This document shows, piece after piece, positions 1-6,286 of a DNA stretch of 7,052 nucleotides; position 1 is the first letter of the stretch, and each line of letters opens with the position of its first letter. The DNA comes from Armatimonadota bacterium (lineage in GTDB: Bacteria > Armatimonadota > Armatimonadia > Armatimonadales > Armatimonadaceae), in NCBI GenBank assembly GCA_014381035.1, contig JACMIS010000539.1, forward strand, positions 1-7,052, read 5' to 3'. A model generated the notes under the pieces. The model was not told the origin of the DNA, made no database searches, and saw only the letters and a program-made list of their open reading frames with translations. Position numbers and translations under genes: made by a program.

Positions 1-1376
1 GGAACGCACCGGAATTGCGCATCTACGCAGTCGCGGACACGCAGGAACGTGCCGACGCGATTGCCGCTTACGGCGTCGCGGAACCGGACGGGGCGTTGCG
101 CCAGTTCGAGAGGTCGGTGCATAGCACGCTTCCCGCGCTGATACCGATTTCCGGTACCGTACAACATTACGACTGGGGCGGGTATTCGTTCCTGCCCGAT
201 CTGTTGGACACGCCGAACCCGGAGAAAAAACCGTTCGCCGAACTGTGGCTCGGGGCGCACCCGAATGCACCCGCCGTCGCACAGATCGGCGGCGACTCGG
301 TCCCGCTCGATACATTGTTTGCCGAGCATGGCGCAGAGTTGTTGGGTGAGATGGCGGCGAACCGCTTCGTAGGACGCTTGCCGTATCTGTTCAAAGTGCT
401 GGACGCCAGGCAGATGCTTTCGATTCAAGCACACCCGACCAAAGCGCAAGCCGAGGAAGGGTTCGCCCGCGAAAATGCCGCCGGAGTGCCGCTCAAAGCG
501 TCAAACCGGAACTACAAGGACGACAACCACAAGCCGGAAGTCCACGTCGTGCTGACCGATTTTTACATGTTGCACGGGTTCCGCCCGCTCGGACAGATCG
601 CGGAAGAGTTTGCACGGGTGCCGGAGTTGTCCACGCTGATGCCCGATTTCGCGGAGCGATTGACCGACGCGGGGAGCGACGAGGAAGCCCGTCAGAGCCT
701 GCTCCGTGCCCTGTACGAGCGTGTGATGACCTTGCCGCAGTCGGAGGTGGATACGCTGCTTGATCCGCTCCTGCAACGGCTTTCCGCGTCGCCCGGTCTC
801 GATAAAAACAGCCCGGATTTCTGGGCGGCACGCGCCGCGACCGAGTTTCCGCTCCCCGGCGGACACCGGGATCGGGGAATCTTCAGCATCTATCTGTTGA
901 ATCTGGTCCACTTATCGCCGGGGCAGGGGACGTATCAGGCGGCGGGGACGCTTCATGCGTATCTGGAAGGCGTCAACATGGAGTTGATGGCAAACTCCGA
1001 CAACGTGTTGCGCGGCGGGTTGACGCCCAAACATGTGGATGTTGCCGAACTGCTCGCAGTGGTTGATTTCGCCAGCGGAACGCCTCCTGTATTGGAGGGC
1101 GAAGCCGTCTCGCCGATGGAAACGGTCTACCCGACACCCGCGCCGGAGTTCGCCTTGAGTCGCATTACTCTATCGGAATCGGAAACCTACACTTCCCGAT
1201 CCGAAACGGGAACTGACACGTTGTTTGTTCTGGACGGCACGGCAAAGGTAGAAGCGAAAGGCGAAGCGCAAATGGTGGGGCGTGGACACGCGGTACTGAT
1301 CCCGTTTGGGAGCGAGTATACTGCGACCGCTCACGGCGGCGCGGCGACGTTGTACAAAGCCGCGATCCCGTCGTGA
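1..1376 (+). CDS. manA: Phosphomannomutase C-terminus fused in frame to class I mannose-6-phosphate isomerase (5' partial)
   Basis: The isomerase part interconverts fructose-6-P and mannose-6-P in the cytoplasm, feeding GDP-mannose synthesis. Counting from the TTG codon at 15 as residue 1, the class I (ManA) fold is clear from about residue 42 (GTVQHYDWGG) to 453. Zinc ligands are visible: Q138 and H140 in SIQAHPTK, E175 in HKPEVH, and H314 in GTLHAYLEGVN. The catalytic arginine is R333 in NVLRGGLTPKH. Residues 376-453 form the second cupin lobe. This part is about 410 residues, normal for the family (E. coli ManA is 391). The preceding residues, readable from base 3 as NAPELRIYAVADTQERA, resemble the phosphate-binding loop and final strand of phosphomannomutases (RPSGNAPE-type). 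They are in the same frame with no stop, so the reading frame enters from outside the window. A separate ManA start is possible (GTG at 117, GAGAGG only 3 nt upstream) but less natural. ManA is certain; the PMM half is inferred from about 25 residues. Confidence 0.93.
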   Translation, partial: NAPELRIYAVADTQERADAIAAYGVAEPDGALRQFERSVHSTLPALIPISGTVQHYDWGGYSFLPDLLDTPNPEKKPFAELWLGAHPNAPAVAQIGGDSVPLDTLFAEHGAELLGEMAANRFVGRLPYLFKVLDARQMLSIQAHPTKAQAEEGFARENAAGVPLKASNRNYKDDNHKPEVHVVLTDFYMLHGFRPLGQIAEEFARVPELSTLMPDFAERLTDAGSDEEARQSLLRALYERVMTLPQSEVDTLLDPLLQRLSASPGLDKNSPDFWAARAATEFPLPGGHRDRGIFSIYLLNLVHLSPGQGTYQAAGTLHAYLEGVNMELMANSDNVLRGGLTPKHVDVAELLAVVDFASGTPPVLEGEAVSPMETVYPTPAPEFALSRITLSESETYTSRSETGTDTLFVLDGTAKVEAKGEAQMVGRGHAVLIPFGSEYTATAHGGAATLYKAAIPS

Positions 1377-1384
1377 TTCGGACG

Positions 1385-1744
1385 CTAAAGTATTTCTGTG
1401 GCAGGGTTGCTCGGGCAAATCAAGCCGCGCAGGCAGTTGTCTACGGTGGCACCGAGCAGGTACGGGTGGGCGATGCTGTTGGTGCGCTCTAACCGGTCCG
1501 AGAGCAGATGAAACCCTTCTTCGGCGAGTACGACCGAGATCGCGTCCTTGTCGGTGAAATACAGTTAGATCGCGGTCGGCGAGTATTCGATAGCCGAGGC
1601 GATGCGCCGCATACTGACCGCTTCGAACCTTTCGGTGACGAACAGGTCCCGCGCCGCGTCGAGGATGGCGCGTCGCAGATGTCCCCGTTCCCGCTCTCGT
1701 GTATGCGCCTGCCGAGAACTCCCGACGCCAAGAATCTCAACGAC
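1385..1744 (-). pseudogene. Decayed TetR/AcrR-family transcriptional regulator
   Basis: Read on the minus strand, this stretch gives a textbook TetR DNA-binding region: RRAILDAARDLF, then SMRRIASAIEYSPTAI, a stop, then LYFTDKDAI. The stop is TAA (plus-strand TTA at 1565-1567) exactly where the family almost always has Tyr in the recognition segment (PTAIYLYF), so it looks like a single substitution of a Tyr codon. After EEGFHLLSDRLE the frame jumps to a short tail ending at TAG (1385-1387). Only about 120 codons remain against roughly 190-200 in intact members, so most of the ligand-binding domain is gone. No ATG, GTG or TTG in this frame lies between the upstream in-frame TAG (1745-1747) and the HTH. 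An intact ancestor would have been a one-component repressor. It lies tail-to-tail with manA, 8 nt apart. The HTH match is from memory of the family; the stop and truncation are directly visible. Confidence 0.85.
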
Positions 1745-1923
1745 CTAATCACCCAACAACCCGACTACTTTTGTGACGTTTTGCACAGCATACTCGCTAT
1801 CAGGAACAACCGAGCGGTTTTCGGACACAAACTATGTGAGCGAACGAAAACAAGGCTACGGCGTGCTGCTTGAAGGAGATTCGGTAACAGTGAGGAGAGG
1901 AACAAGCGACACGCCGTTTTTTC
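1745..1923. other. Leader and spacer upstream of the cyclase operon
   Basis: About 180 nt between the TetR remnant and the cyclase gene. It is more AT-rich than the flanking genes. I found no convincing -35/-10 pair at normal spacing, although a promoter for the operon would be expected here. Two purine-rich ribosome-binding-like blocks are present: AAGGAG at 1873-1878 and AGGAGAGG at 1893-1900. Both are too far from the cyclase start codons to serve them directly. Confidence 0.5.
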
Positions 1924-1937
1924 GTGGATCGAACTAA
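1890..1937 (+). CDS. Possible 15-codon leader peptide upstream of the cyclase
   Basis: A GTG at 1890 opens a frame reading MRRGTSDTPFFRGSN and stops with TAA at 1935-1937. AAGGAG (1873-1878) lies 11 nt upstream of the GTG, the best Shine-Dalgarno match in this leader. The TAA ends 4 nt before the ATG at 1942, which has no Shine-Dalgarno of its own. This geometry would permit translational coupling. The peptide resembles nothing I know, the spacing is on the long side, and a 15-codon frame can easily occur by chance. Confidence 0.2.
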   Translation: MRRGTSDTPFFRGSN

Positions 1938-1941
1938 GTGT

Positions 1942-3942
1942 ATGTACGGCAATCGTAAAAATCAGCAAAGCATCCGGCAAATATTGCTGTGGCAACGCTC
2001 GCCAATTAAATCCGCCGGCATAGTGATGATTGTTTTGCTGGTCGCGGGGGCGGCGAATGTTATCGCCTCGCTGAACCGCGCCCTTTCGGACCAGCACGCC
2101 TGGTGGAGTGCGGCGTTTGATCCGGCACCCTATCCCGACGAAATACTGGTTATCGGGATTGATGATGTCAGCGTTCGCAAGTACGGGCGATTGCGAAACT
2201 GGTCGCGATCCCGGTACGCGTTGCTGCTGGACAAAACGCACGTGGCGAAAGTGGTGGGACTGGATATTCTGCTCACCGAACCGGATGCACGGGATAAGCA
2301 AGGCGACATCGTGCTTGCGGAAGCGATCCGGCGGAGTGGGAACGTCGTTCTTCCCGCGTTTCTTTATAACGAAGTGCGCCCGGTCACGAACGAGACGCAG
2401 TCACAGACGAAACAGTTTTTAGCACGGTTGCCGAAGGCGGGGGCGGAAGCAGAGGATGCTTTCCCATCGTTAAACCCGCAAACCGTGGAACCGCCGGTGC
2501 CGTCTTTCGCGGAACATGCCCTCGCGCTTTCCCAGGCGAGTGTAAACTCCGACCCAGACAACGTGTATCGCCGTCCGGTGGTTGCGTATGTTGCGCGGGA
2601 TGAAGAGGGGGTGTTACGGTATGTGCCTCATATCACGGCGGCGGTAGCAAGCGCAGGGATCGGAAAACCGCTTCCCGGGTTGCTTGCCGGGATGCCGCTC
2701 AAAGACGGTGCGATAGTGCTCCGCTCCCGGTCACGGCGTGGTGGCTCGCTTCGGGAGGGAATAGGCACACCGGTGCCGTATCTATCGTTCGCGGATGCGG
2801 TTCAGGCAGATCCGGAAATGTTCCGGGACAAGATGATTCTGATTGGGGAAACTGTGACGGGCACCACCGACATCCGCCCGAACGCGATTGACAACGGGTT
2901 GCGCGGGGTGGAACTGAACGCGGAGATAGTGGCGAACCTGATCGGCGCGTTCCCGCCGCTCCGCGATCTTCCGGCACCATTGAGCGTTTTACTGGTCGGG
3001 TTGGCGATTGTGCTTCCGATCCGGATGTTTGCGACCGCCCCGCTGATCCGGTCCGCGTCGGTCGGTTCGGCGGGAGCGTTGCTCGGGATCGTCGCGCTGA
3101 TGGAATGTGCCTATTTCGCGGGCGGTTGGGTGCCACCGTGGGCGGAAGTCCTGACCGCGTTCACGACCGCGACATTGACAGCGGGTATCGGTCGAGCCGG
3201 GCAAGAAGCCGCACGGCGACGGCAGTTGCAGGACCAGTTTTCCGCGTATGTCGCGCCGGAACAGGTCGAGGAGTTGCTCCGAAATCCGGACGCGCTCTTC
3301 GCCGGGATGAAAAGAACGCAGTGCGCGATCCTGTTCAGCGATATTCGCGGGTTCACCACCTACTCGGAGCAAAATTCGCCGGAAATAGTAGACCGGCAAA
3401 TGAGCGAATACTTGACCGAAATGTCGGCGGCGGTCTTTGCCCGATTAAACTTTCTCGACAAGTTCGTCGGGGATGCAGTGATGGCACTTTTCGGGGAGTT
3501 GTTGCCCGATTCGGTCAAGCGGGACAACTATGCCGCCGAAGCGGTGCTGTGCGCTGTGGATATGTTGAACCGACTGGATAGGTTGAACGCGGGTTGGAGC
3601 GCGGAAGGTTTGCCGGAGTTCAAAATCGGGATCGGGATTCACTTCGGCGACGCGCTATTCGGAAATGTCGGTGCGATGGACTCCGAGGTCGGGATTCGTC
3701 GTCTGCAACTGACTGCGCTGGGTGACAGCGTCAATCTGGCGTCCCGTTTGCAGACGGCTACCAAAGAGTACAGGACGATGATTTTGGTCAGCGGTGATGT
3801 CAAAAGTCGTGCCGAGCACAGCGAGTTGCTCGTCGGCAGGGTTGCCTGGCACGATCTGGGAAGTTTGACCGTGCGCGGGCGAGAAAAGGAAACGCCGATC
3901 TGGGCAGTGGAGCGCGTCGCTCCACGAGGAAGCGAGGAATAA
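1942..3942 (+). CDS. CHASE2-domain class III adenylate/guanylate cyclase, membrane-bound
   Basis: Predicted to convert ATP (less likely GTP) to a cyclic nucleotide in response to an extracytoplasmic signal. Numbering from ATG 1942 (666 aa): a membrane helix at about 25-43, a CHASE2 sensor at about 60-340 (VIGIDDVSVRKYGR near its start, ILIGETVTGTTDIRPN near its end), then three hydrophobic segments at about 347-363, 369-392 and 399-417. A short linker (QLQDQFSAYVAPEQVEELL) leads to the catalytic domain at about 455-655. Metal-binding D467 (FSDIRGFTT) and D511 (VGDAVMALFG), base-contacting K507 (LDKF) and T591 (LTALGDSVN), transition-state N598 and R602 are all present, so it should be active. 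Lys plus Thr favours ATP by family precedent. GTG 1924 is an alternative start adding six residues; neither start has a good ribosome site. The gene ends 2 nt before the FecR gene. The exact CHASE2 ligand is unknown for the family. Confidence 0.95.
   Translation: MYGNRKNQQSIRQILLWQRSPIKSAGIVMIVLLVAGAANVIASLNRALSDQHAWWSAAFDPAPYPDEILVIGIDDVSVRKYGRLRNWSRSRYALLLDKTHVAKVVGLDILLTEPDARDKQGDIVLAEAIRRSGNVVLPAFLYNEVRPVTNETQSQTKQFLARLPKAGAEAEDAFPSLNPQTVEPPVPSFAEHALALSQASVNSDPDNVYRRPVVAYVARDEEGVLRYVPHITAAVASAGIGKPLPGLLAGMPLKDGAIVLRSRSRRGGSLREGIGTPVPYLSFADAVQADPEMFRDKMILIGETVTGTTDIRPNAIDNGLRGVELNAEIVANLIGAFPPLRDLPAPLSVLLVGLAIVLPIRMFATAPLIRSASVGSAGALLGIVALMECAYFAGGWVPPWAEVLTAFTTATLTAGIGRAGQEAARRRQLQDQFSAYVAPEQVEELLRNPDALFAGMKRTQCAILFSDIRGFTTYSEQNSPEIVDRQMSEYLTEMSAAVFARLNFLDKFVGDAVMALFGELLPDSVKRDNYAAEAVLCAVDMLNRLDRLNAGWSAEGLPEFKIGIGIHFGDALFGNVGAMDSEVGIRRLQLTALGDSVNLASRLQTATKEYRTMILVSGDVKSRAEHSELLVGRVAWHDLGSLTVRGREKETPIWAVERVAPRGSEE
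3934..3938 (+). promoter_or_regulatory. Ribosome-binding site of the FecR-domain gene
   Basis: GAGGA lies 6 nt upstream of ATG 3945, inside the last codons of the cyclase gene. A second GAGGA sits at 3926-3930. This fixes the FecR start and indicates coupled translation of the two genes. Confidence 0.7.
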
Positions 3943-3944
3943 AA

Positions 3945-5087
3945 ATGGCGTCAAACCGATTTGAACAGGAAACGCGGTTAGCCGTCGCGGAAGCGTCACA
4001 GGGGCGTGTGCGAACCAAAGACGACGAACGGCGCAACCGCGTGCGTGGCGGTGCGGATTACCTGATTGATGTGATTCGTCTTTTGCTCACGCTTGCCGCT
4101 GTCGCGCTGGTCGTTGCCCTGATAGATGGGGCGCGGCGCGAGTACGGCGAATTTTACGCGAACCTTGTCGCGTTCAAGCCGCAGGTCGCGGTGCGGCGCA
4201 ACAAGGATAAACTGCCCGTCGCGGAAAAAATGCAACTCCAGGACAAAGACGCCATCTCTACCGCATCCAACGGGAACGCCACGTTGGCATTCCCCGACGG
4301 CTCGGCGATACGGGTGGAACCGAACACGAAGTTCGAAGTGCAACTCCTCGATTATAATCGGGGACCGAAGCGCGACCGCTCGTTCCTTCTGCGTAACGGA
4401 TCGGTATTTACTCGCATCTCGAAACTGTTCGGGAAAAGAGGGCAAACCTTAATCTGCACGCCGAACGCCGTTTCCGCCGCTCGCGGCACGGGATTTTCCG
4501 TGCGCTTCGACCCGTCCGCGAACAGCACATTCGTGGAGGTGATAGACGGCAAGGTCGCTTTGCGCAACGCTGGGGGGCGCATCGAAATCAAAAAAGGACA
4601 GACTGGCACCGCTATCGGAAACCAACCGCCGTTCCTCGGTGTCGTCGGACGCCCGCAAGCACTCACGCAGCAGTTTAACAATCTGGCGCGTCTTGATCCG
4701 CCGCAGACACCACTGGAGAAGTTCGAGCGAGACGCGCTCGGCCTCCTCAATCCCGTACTTCAAATGGTCGCGCTCACCCCGCGTGGCTGGAATCTCGCCG
4801 AGAACGACTGGTCGCGCCGCGCGGCGACACGTCGGGGTTTGAATCTGCTCCAACAATCTCTGGAAGCCGTGACGGGGGATGTACCGGATACCCTTAACCC
4901 GGTTTCGATGAGCGAACTCGGACTCGATGACGTGGAGCGGGCGAAGATCCTCGAAACGTTCGCCGGATTTACCATTGACCGCTACGAGAAGCGTGGGCAA
5001 AATTCGTACCGTGTGGTGGTGCGCTCACGTGACTCCGCAGGCACTACGTTTCAACTGACCGAGAGTGGGGTCGACGAAGTGAAATAA
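3945..5087 (+). CDS. FecR-domain single-pass membrane protein
   Basis: 380 residues. The first 40 are basic (RRNRVRGG at 30-37) and probably cytoplasmic. One membrane helix covers about 41-60, and the rest should be extracytoplasmic. A FecR domain spans about 80-225: LQDKDAISTASNGNATLAFPDGSAIRVEPNT-type first half, LLRNGSVFTRISK, then AVSAARGTGFSVRF and VEVIDGKVALRNAGG, ending with IKKGQTG. Classical FecR proteins signal to an ECF sigma factor. None is encoded here, the N-terminus lacks a recognisable anti-sigma domain, and the upstream partner is a CHASE2 cyclase 2 nt away. The FecR domain therefore more likely acts as an envelope-sensing or scaffold module in the same pathway, which is inference. 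Residues about 250-380 form a further unassigned region: helical at first (LEKFERDALGLLNPVLQ), then a strand-rich end (YRVVVRSRDSAGTTFQLTE). The start is supported by the GAGGA motif 6 nt upstream. Confidence 0.92.
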   Translation: MASNRFEQETRLAVAEASQGRVRTKDDERRNRVRGGADYLIDVIRLLLTLAAVALVVALIDGARREYGEFYANLVAFKPQVAVRRNKDKLPVAEKMQLQDKDAISTASNGNATLAFPDGSAIRVEPNTKFEVQLLDYNRGPKRDRSFLLRNGSVFTRISKLFGKRGQTLICTPNAVSAARGTGFSVRFDPSANSTFVEVIDGKVALRNAGGRIEIKKGQTGTAIGNQPPFLGVVGRPQALTQQFNNLARLDPPQTPLEKFERDALGLLNPVLQMVALTPRGWNLAENDWSRRAATRRGLNLLQQSLEAVTGDVPDTLNPVSMSELGLDDVERAKILETFAGFTIDRYEKRGQNSYRVVVRSRDSAGTTFQLTESGVDEVK

Positions 5088-5088
5088 A

Positions 5089-5202
5089 ATGGCGGTAAAG
5101 CCGAAAAATTTATTTTCGCGACGGGGAGGCGACATCCCGCAACTAATTCTCGTTGTTTTAGAGCTCAAGCAACGCTTCCTGTCTACATATGTATCAGACT
5201 GA
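5089..5202 (+). CDS. Doubtful 37-codon ORF directly after the FecR gene
   Basis: An ATG lies 1 nt after the FecR stop, and the frame runs MAVKPKNLFSRRGGDIPQ to TGA at 5200-5202. The junction (AAATAAAATGGCG) closely mimics the cyclase-FecR junction (GAATAAAAATGGCG), which is why it is listed. Against it: there is no real ribosome site (only GAAG about 10 nt upstream), codon usage is more AT-rich than in the genes before it, and the product has no membrane segment or motif I recognise. It may be a small protein, the stub of a lost third operon gene, or plain 3' untranslated sequence. Confidence 0.22.
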   Translation: MAVKPKNLFSRRGGDIPQLILVVLELKQRFLSTYVSD

Positions 5203-5267
5203 AACGCCCGGTAGTATAGTAGACAAATGATGGCTAATATCATGGCGGGGGTTTTACCCATGAAATA
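5203..5267. promoter_or_regulatory. Overlapping dyads just upstream of the protease promoter
   Basis: Two short inverted repeats sit immediately before the -35 box: ATGAT/ATCAT (5227-5231 with 5239-5243, 7-nt loop) and CATGG/CCATG (5241-5245 with 5258-5262). Slightly further left, TACATATGTA (5184-5193) is a perfect 10-bp palindrome. They could be operator half-sites or a weak end-of-operon hairpin. No run of T follows, so a standard intrinsic terminator is unlikely. Short dyads like these arise by chance in AT-rich spacers. Confidence 0.25.
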
Positions 5268-5296
5268 TTGTTCGTAATCCTGGCAGACGGTATAAT
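5268..5296 (+). promoter_or_regulatory. Sigma70-type promoter of the matrixin-like protease gene
   Basis: TTGTTC (5268-5273) and a perfect TATAAT (5291-5296) are separated by 17 nt, the consensus spacing. The expected transcription start is about 5302-5304, leaving a leader of about 118 nt before ATG 5421. The reading frame of the protease is open back to the TTG at 5268, but that TTG is part of this -35 box, so a start there is implausible. Confidence 0.72.
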
Positions 5297-5302
5297 CGGC
5301 GA

Positions 5303-5420
5303 AAATAGTCCGAATTACCAGGTAGGATTTATTCGGCTTAGCCCGAATATTGCAATGGTAATGATGGAGACGACTATTCTTTGTCTCTATCCAAATCCTG
5401 GGAAGGTTCTCGCCCCGAAG
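5303..5420 (+). promoter_or_regulatory. 5' leader of the protease mRNA with potential nested stems
   Basis: The predicted leader can form a 7-bp stem TATTCGG/CCGAATA (5330-5336 with 5343-5349, 6-nt loop) enclosed by a 6-bp stem ATTACC/GGTAAT (5314-5319 with 5357-5362). GAGAC/GTCTC pairs occur further down (about 5367-5388). It matches no riboswitch class I recognise. The in-frame ATG codons at 5355, 5361 and 5364 fall in or next to the outer stem and lack ribosome sites. GGAAGG at 5401-5406 lies 14 nt before ATG 5421. Confidence 0.3.
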
Positions 5421-6206
5421 ATGCTGTCGCGCTCCCGCTTTTCATTGTTTGCTGCCACAACCATTTGCGCCGTCCTGGCGTTTGGGTACGGTTCCGCACG
5501 GTTTGGACTGTTACAAGCCGCGAGCAGCGTACTCCCCGATTCTGCGGTGGTCCCCATCGCGGTCGCGCAAGAGCCTGCGGTCAAGTCTACCCAATTCGCC
5601 CCGAACTACGCGACCGACCTTTTGAACCTGCGCCGTTGGCAAAAAGAGGAACTGATTATTCACGTTTCCTCCCCGGAAGCGAAACACAATCCTTGCGGCC
5701 GTGATTACGCCATCGCGATGCAAGCGGGTGTCGCTCTCTGGAAGCCCCATGTAAACGGCATCTTGAATGTCCGCTTCACGGAGATTGCTGACGAAGCCGA
5801 TATTCGCGTGTCGTTTGTTCCAAAAGGAACGCTGCCGGATGGTGCTATCGGACGCACCGAAGTAACCTACCGCAATCGTGACAATGTGATCGTGTCCGCA
5901 ACGGTCCGTATTGACAGAACGTTGAAATCGTCGCTTCTGGCACAGGTCGCGGCACACGAATTCGGGCATGCGTTCGGCATGGAAGGTCACAGCGTGGTCA
6001 AGAACGATCTCATGTACGCCCGCGCCCATCTGCCCGCCACGATAACCCAGCGCGATGCCAACACGCTGCACCTCAATTACAGTCTGGAAGCCGCTCGCGC
6101 CGATGCAACACCGGGCGTTCGCTCCAACGTGCCTGATGTCGCCCGTGTGGGAAGCCGTTACAGCACTGCCACGGCTTGTTCGCTCCCGGATAATCATGTT
6201 CATTAA
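5421..6206 (+). CDS. Exported matrixin-like zinc metalloprotease
   Basis: A predicted secreted or membrane-anchored zinc endopeptidase of the metzincin (peptidase M10-like) group; its substrate is unknown. Numbering from ATG 5421 (261 aa): basic n-region MLSRSR and hydrophobic stretch to about residue 24 form a signal peptide or anchor. A mature domain starts near residue 65 (LRRWQKEELIIHVSS). The active-site segment is AAHEFGHAFGMEGHS: zinc ligands H179 and H183, catalytic E180, third histidine H190, followed by the Met-turn M198 (NDLMYA). ITQRDANTLHLNYS after it is typical of bacterial matrixin-like proteins. The third histidine sits one position later than in canonical HExxHxxGxxH, giving HExxHxxGxxGH, a form I recall from bacterial members. 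The start was chosen because it gives a clean signal peptide downstream of the promoter; ATGs at 5355, 5361 and 5364 are alternatives. It has its own promoter and terminator, so it appears to be monocistronic. Confidence 0.88.
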   Translation: MLSRSRFSLFAATTICAVLAFGYGSARFGLLQAASSVLPDSAVVPIAVAQEPAVKSTQFAPNYATDLLNLRRWQKEELIIHVSSPEAKHNPCGRDYAIAMQAGVALWKPHVNGILNVRFTEIADEADIRVSFVPKGTLPDGAIGRTEVTYRNRDNVIVSATVRIDRTLKSSLLAQVAAHEFGHAFGMEGHSVVKNDLMYARAHLPATITQRDANTLHLNYSLEAARADATPGVRSNVPDVARVGSRYSTATACSLPDNHVH

Positions 6207-6244
6207 AATTTCTCCCGGTAAATAGATGGTATAGCTCACTCACA

Positions 6245-6286
6245 AAAAACAAACCGCGCCGCGTAAAAACGGCGCGGTTTGTTTTT
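6245..6286 (+). terminator. Strong intrinsic terminator after the protease gene
   Basis: A perfect 17-bp inverted repeat (6245-6261 with 6270-6286) has a GC core, CCGCGCCG/CGGCGCGG, and an 8-nt loop (CGTAAAAA). The right arm ends in TTTGTTTTTGTG, serving as the U-tract. The A-rich left arm means it could also terminate transcription coming from the right. It separates the protease from the next gene. Confidence 0.9.

Noticed and set aside
1508..1873. 121-codon + strand ORF downstream of manA
   Set aside because: It runs antisense to the recognisable TetR remnant, its product shows no domain, and its codon use does not resemble the neighbouring genes.
1765..2301. 178-codon minus-strand ORF across the cyclase start
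   Set aside because: It is antisense to the CHASE2 coding region, has a low-complexity, unrecognisable product and no ribosome site; typical of a shadow frame in GC-rich DNA.
5099..5147. Intrinsic terminator right after the FecR gene
   Set aside because: Only a weak CGGG/CCCG pairing with a long loop is possible and no T-tract follows it.
5268..5420. N-terminal extension of the protease to TTG 5268
   Set aside because: The TTG is the -35 box of a near-consensus promoter and the extra 51 residues are not protein-like; they would also bury the signal peptide.
5511..6239. 242-codon minus-strand ORF opposite the protease
   Set aside because: The + strand frame has a signal peptide, zinc motif and Met-turn; the antisense frame has none and exists because of the codon bias of the real gene.
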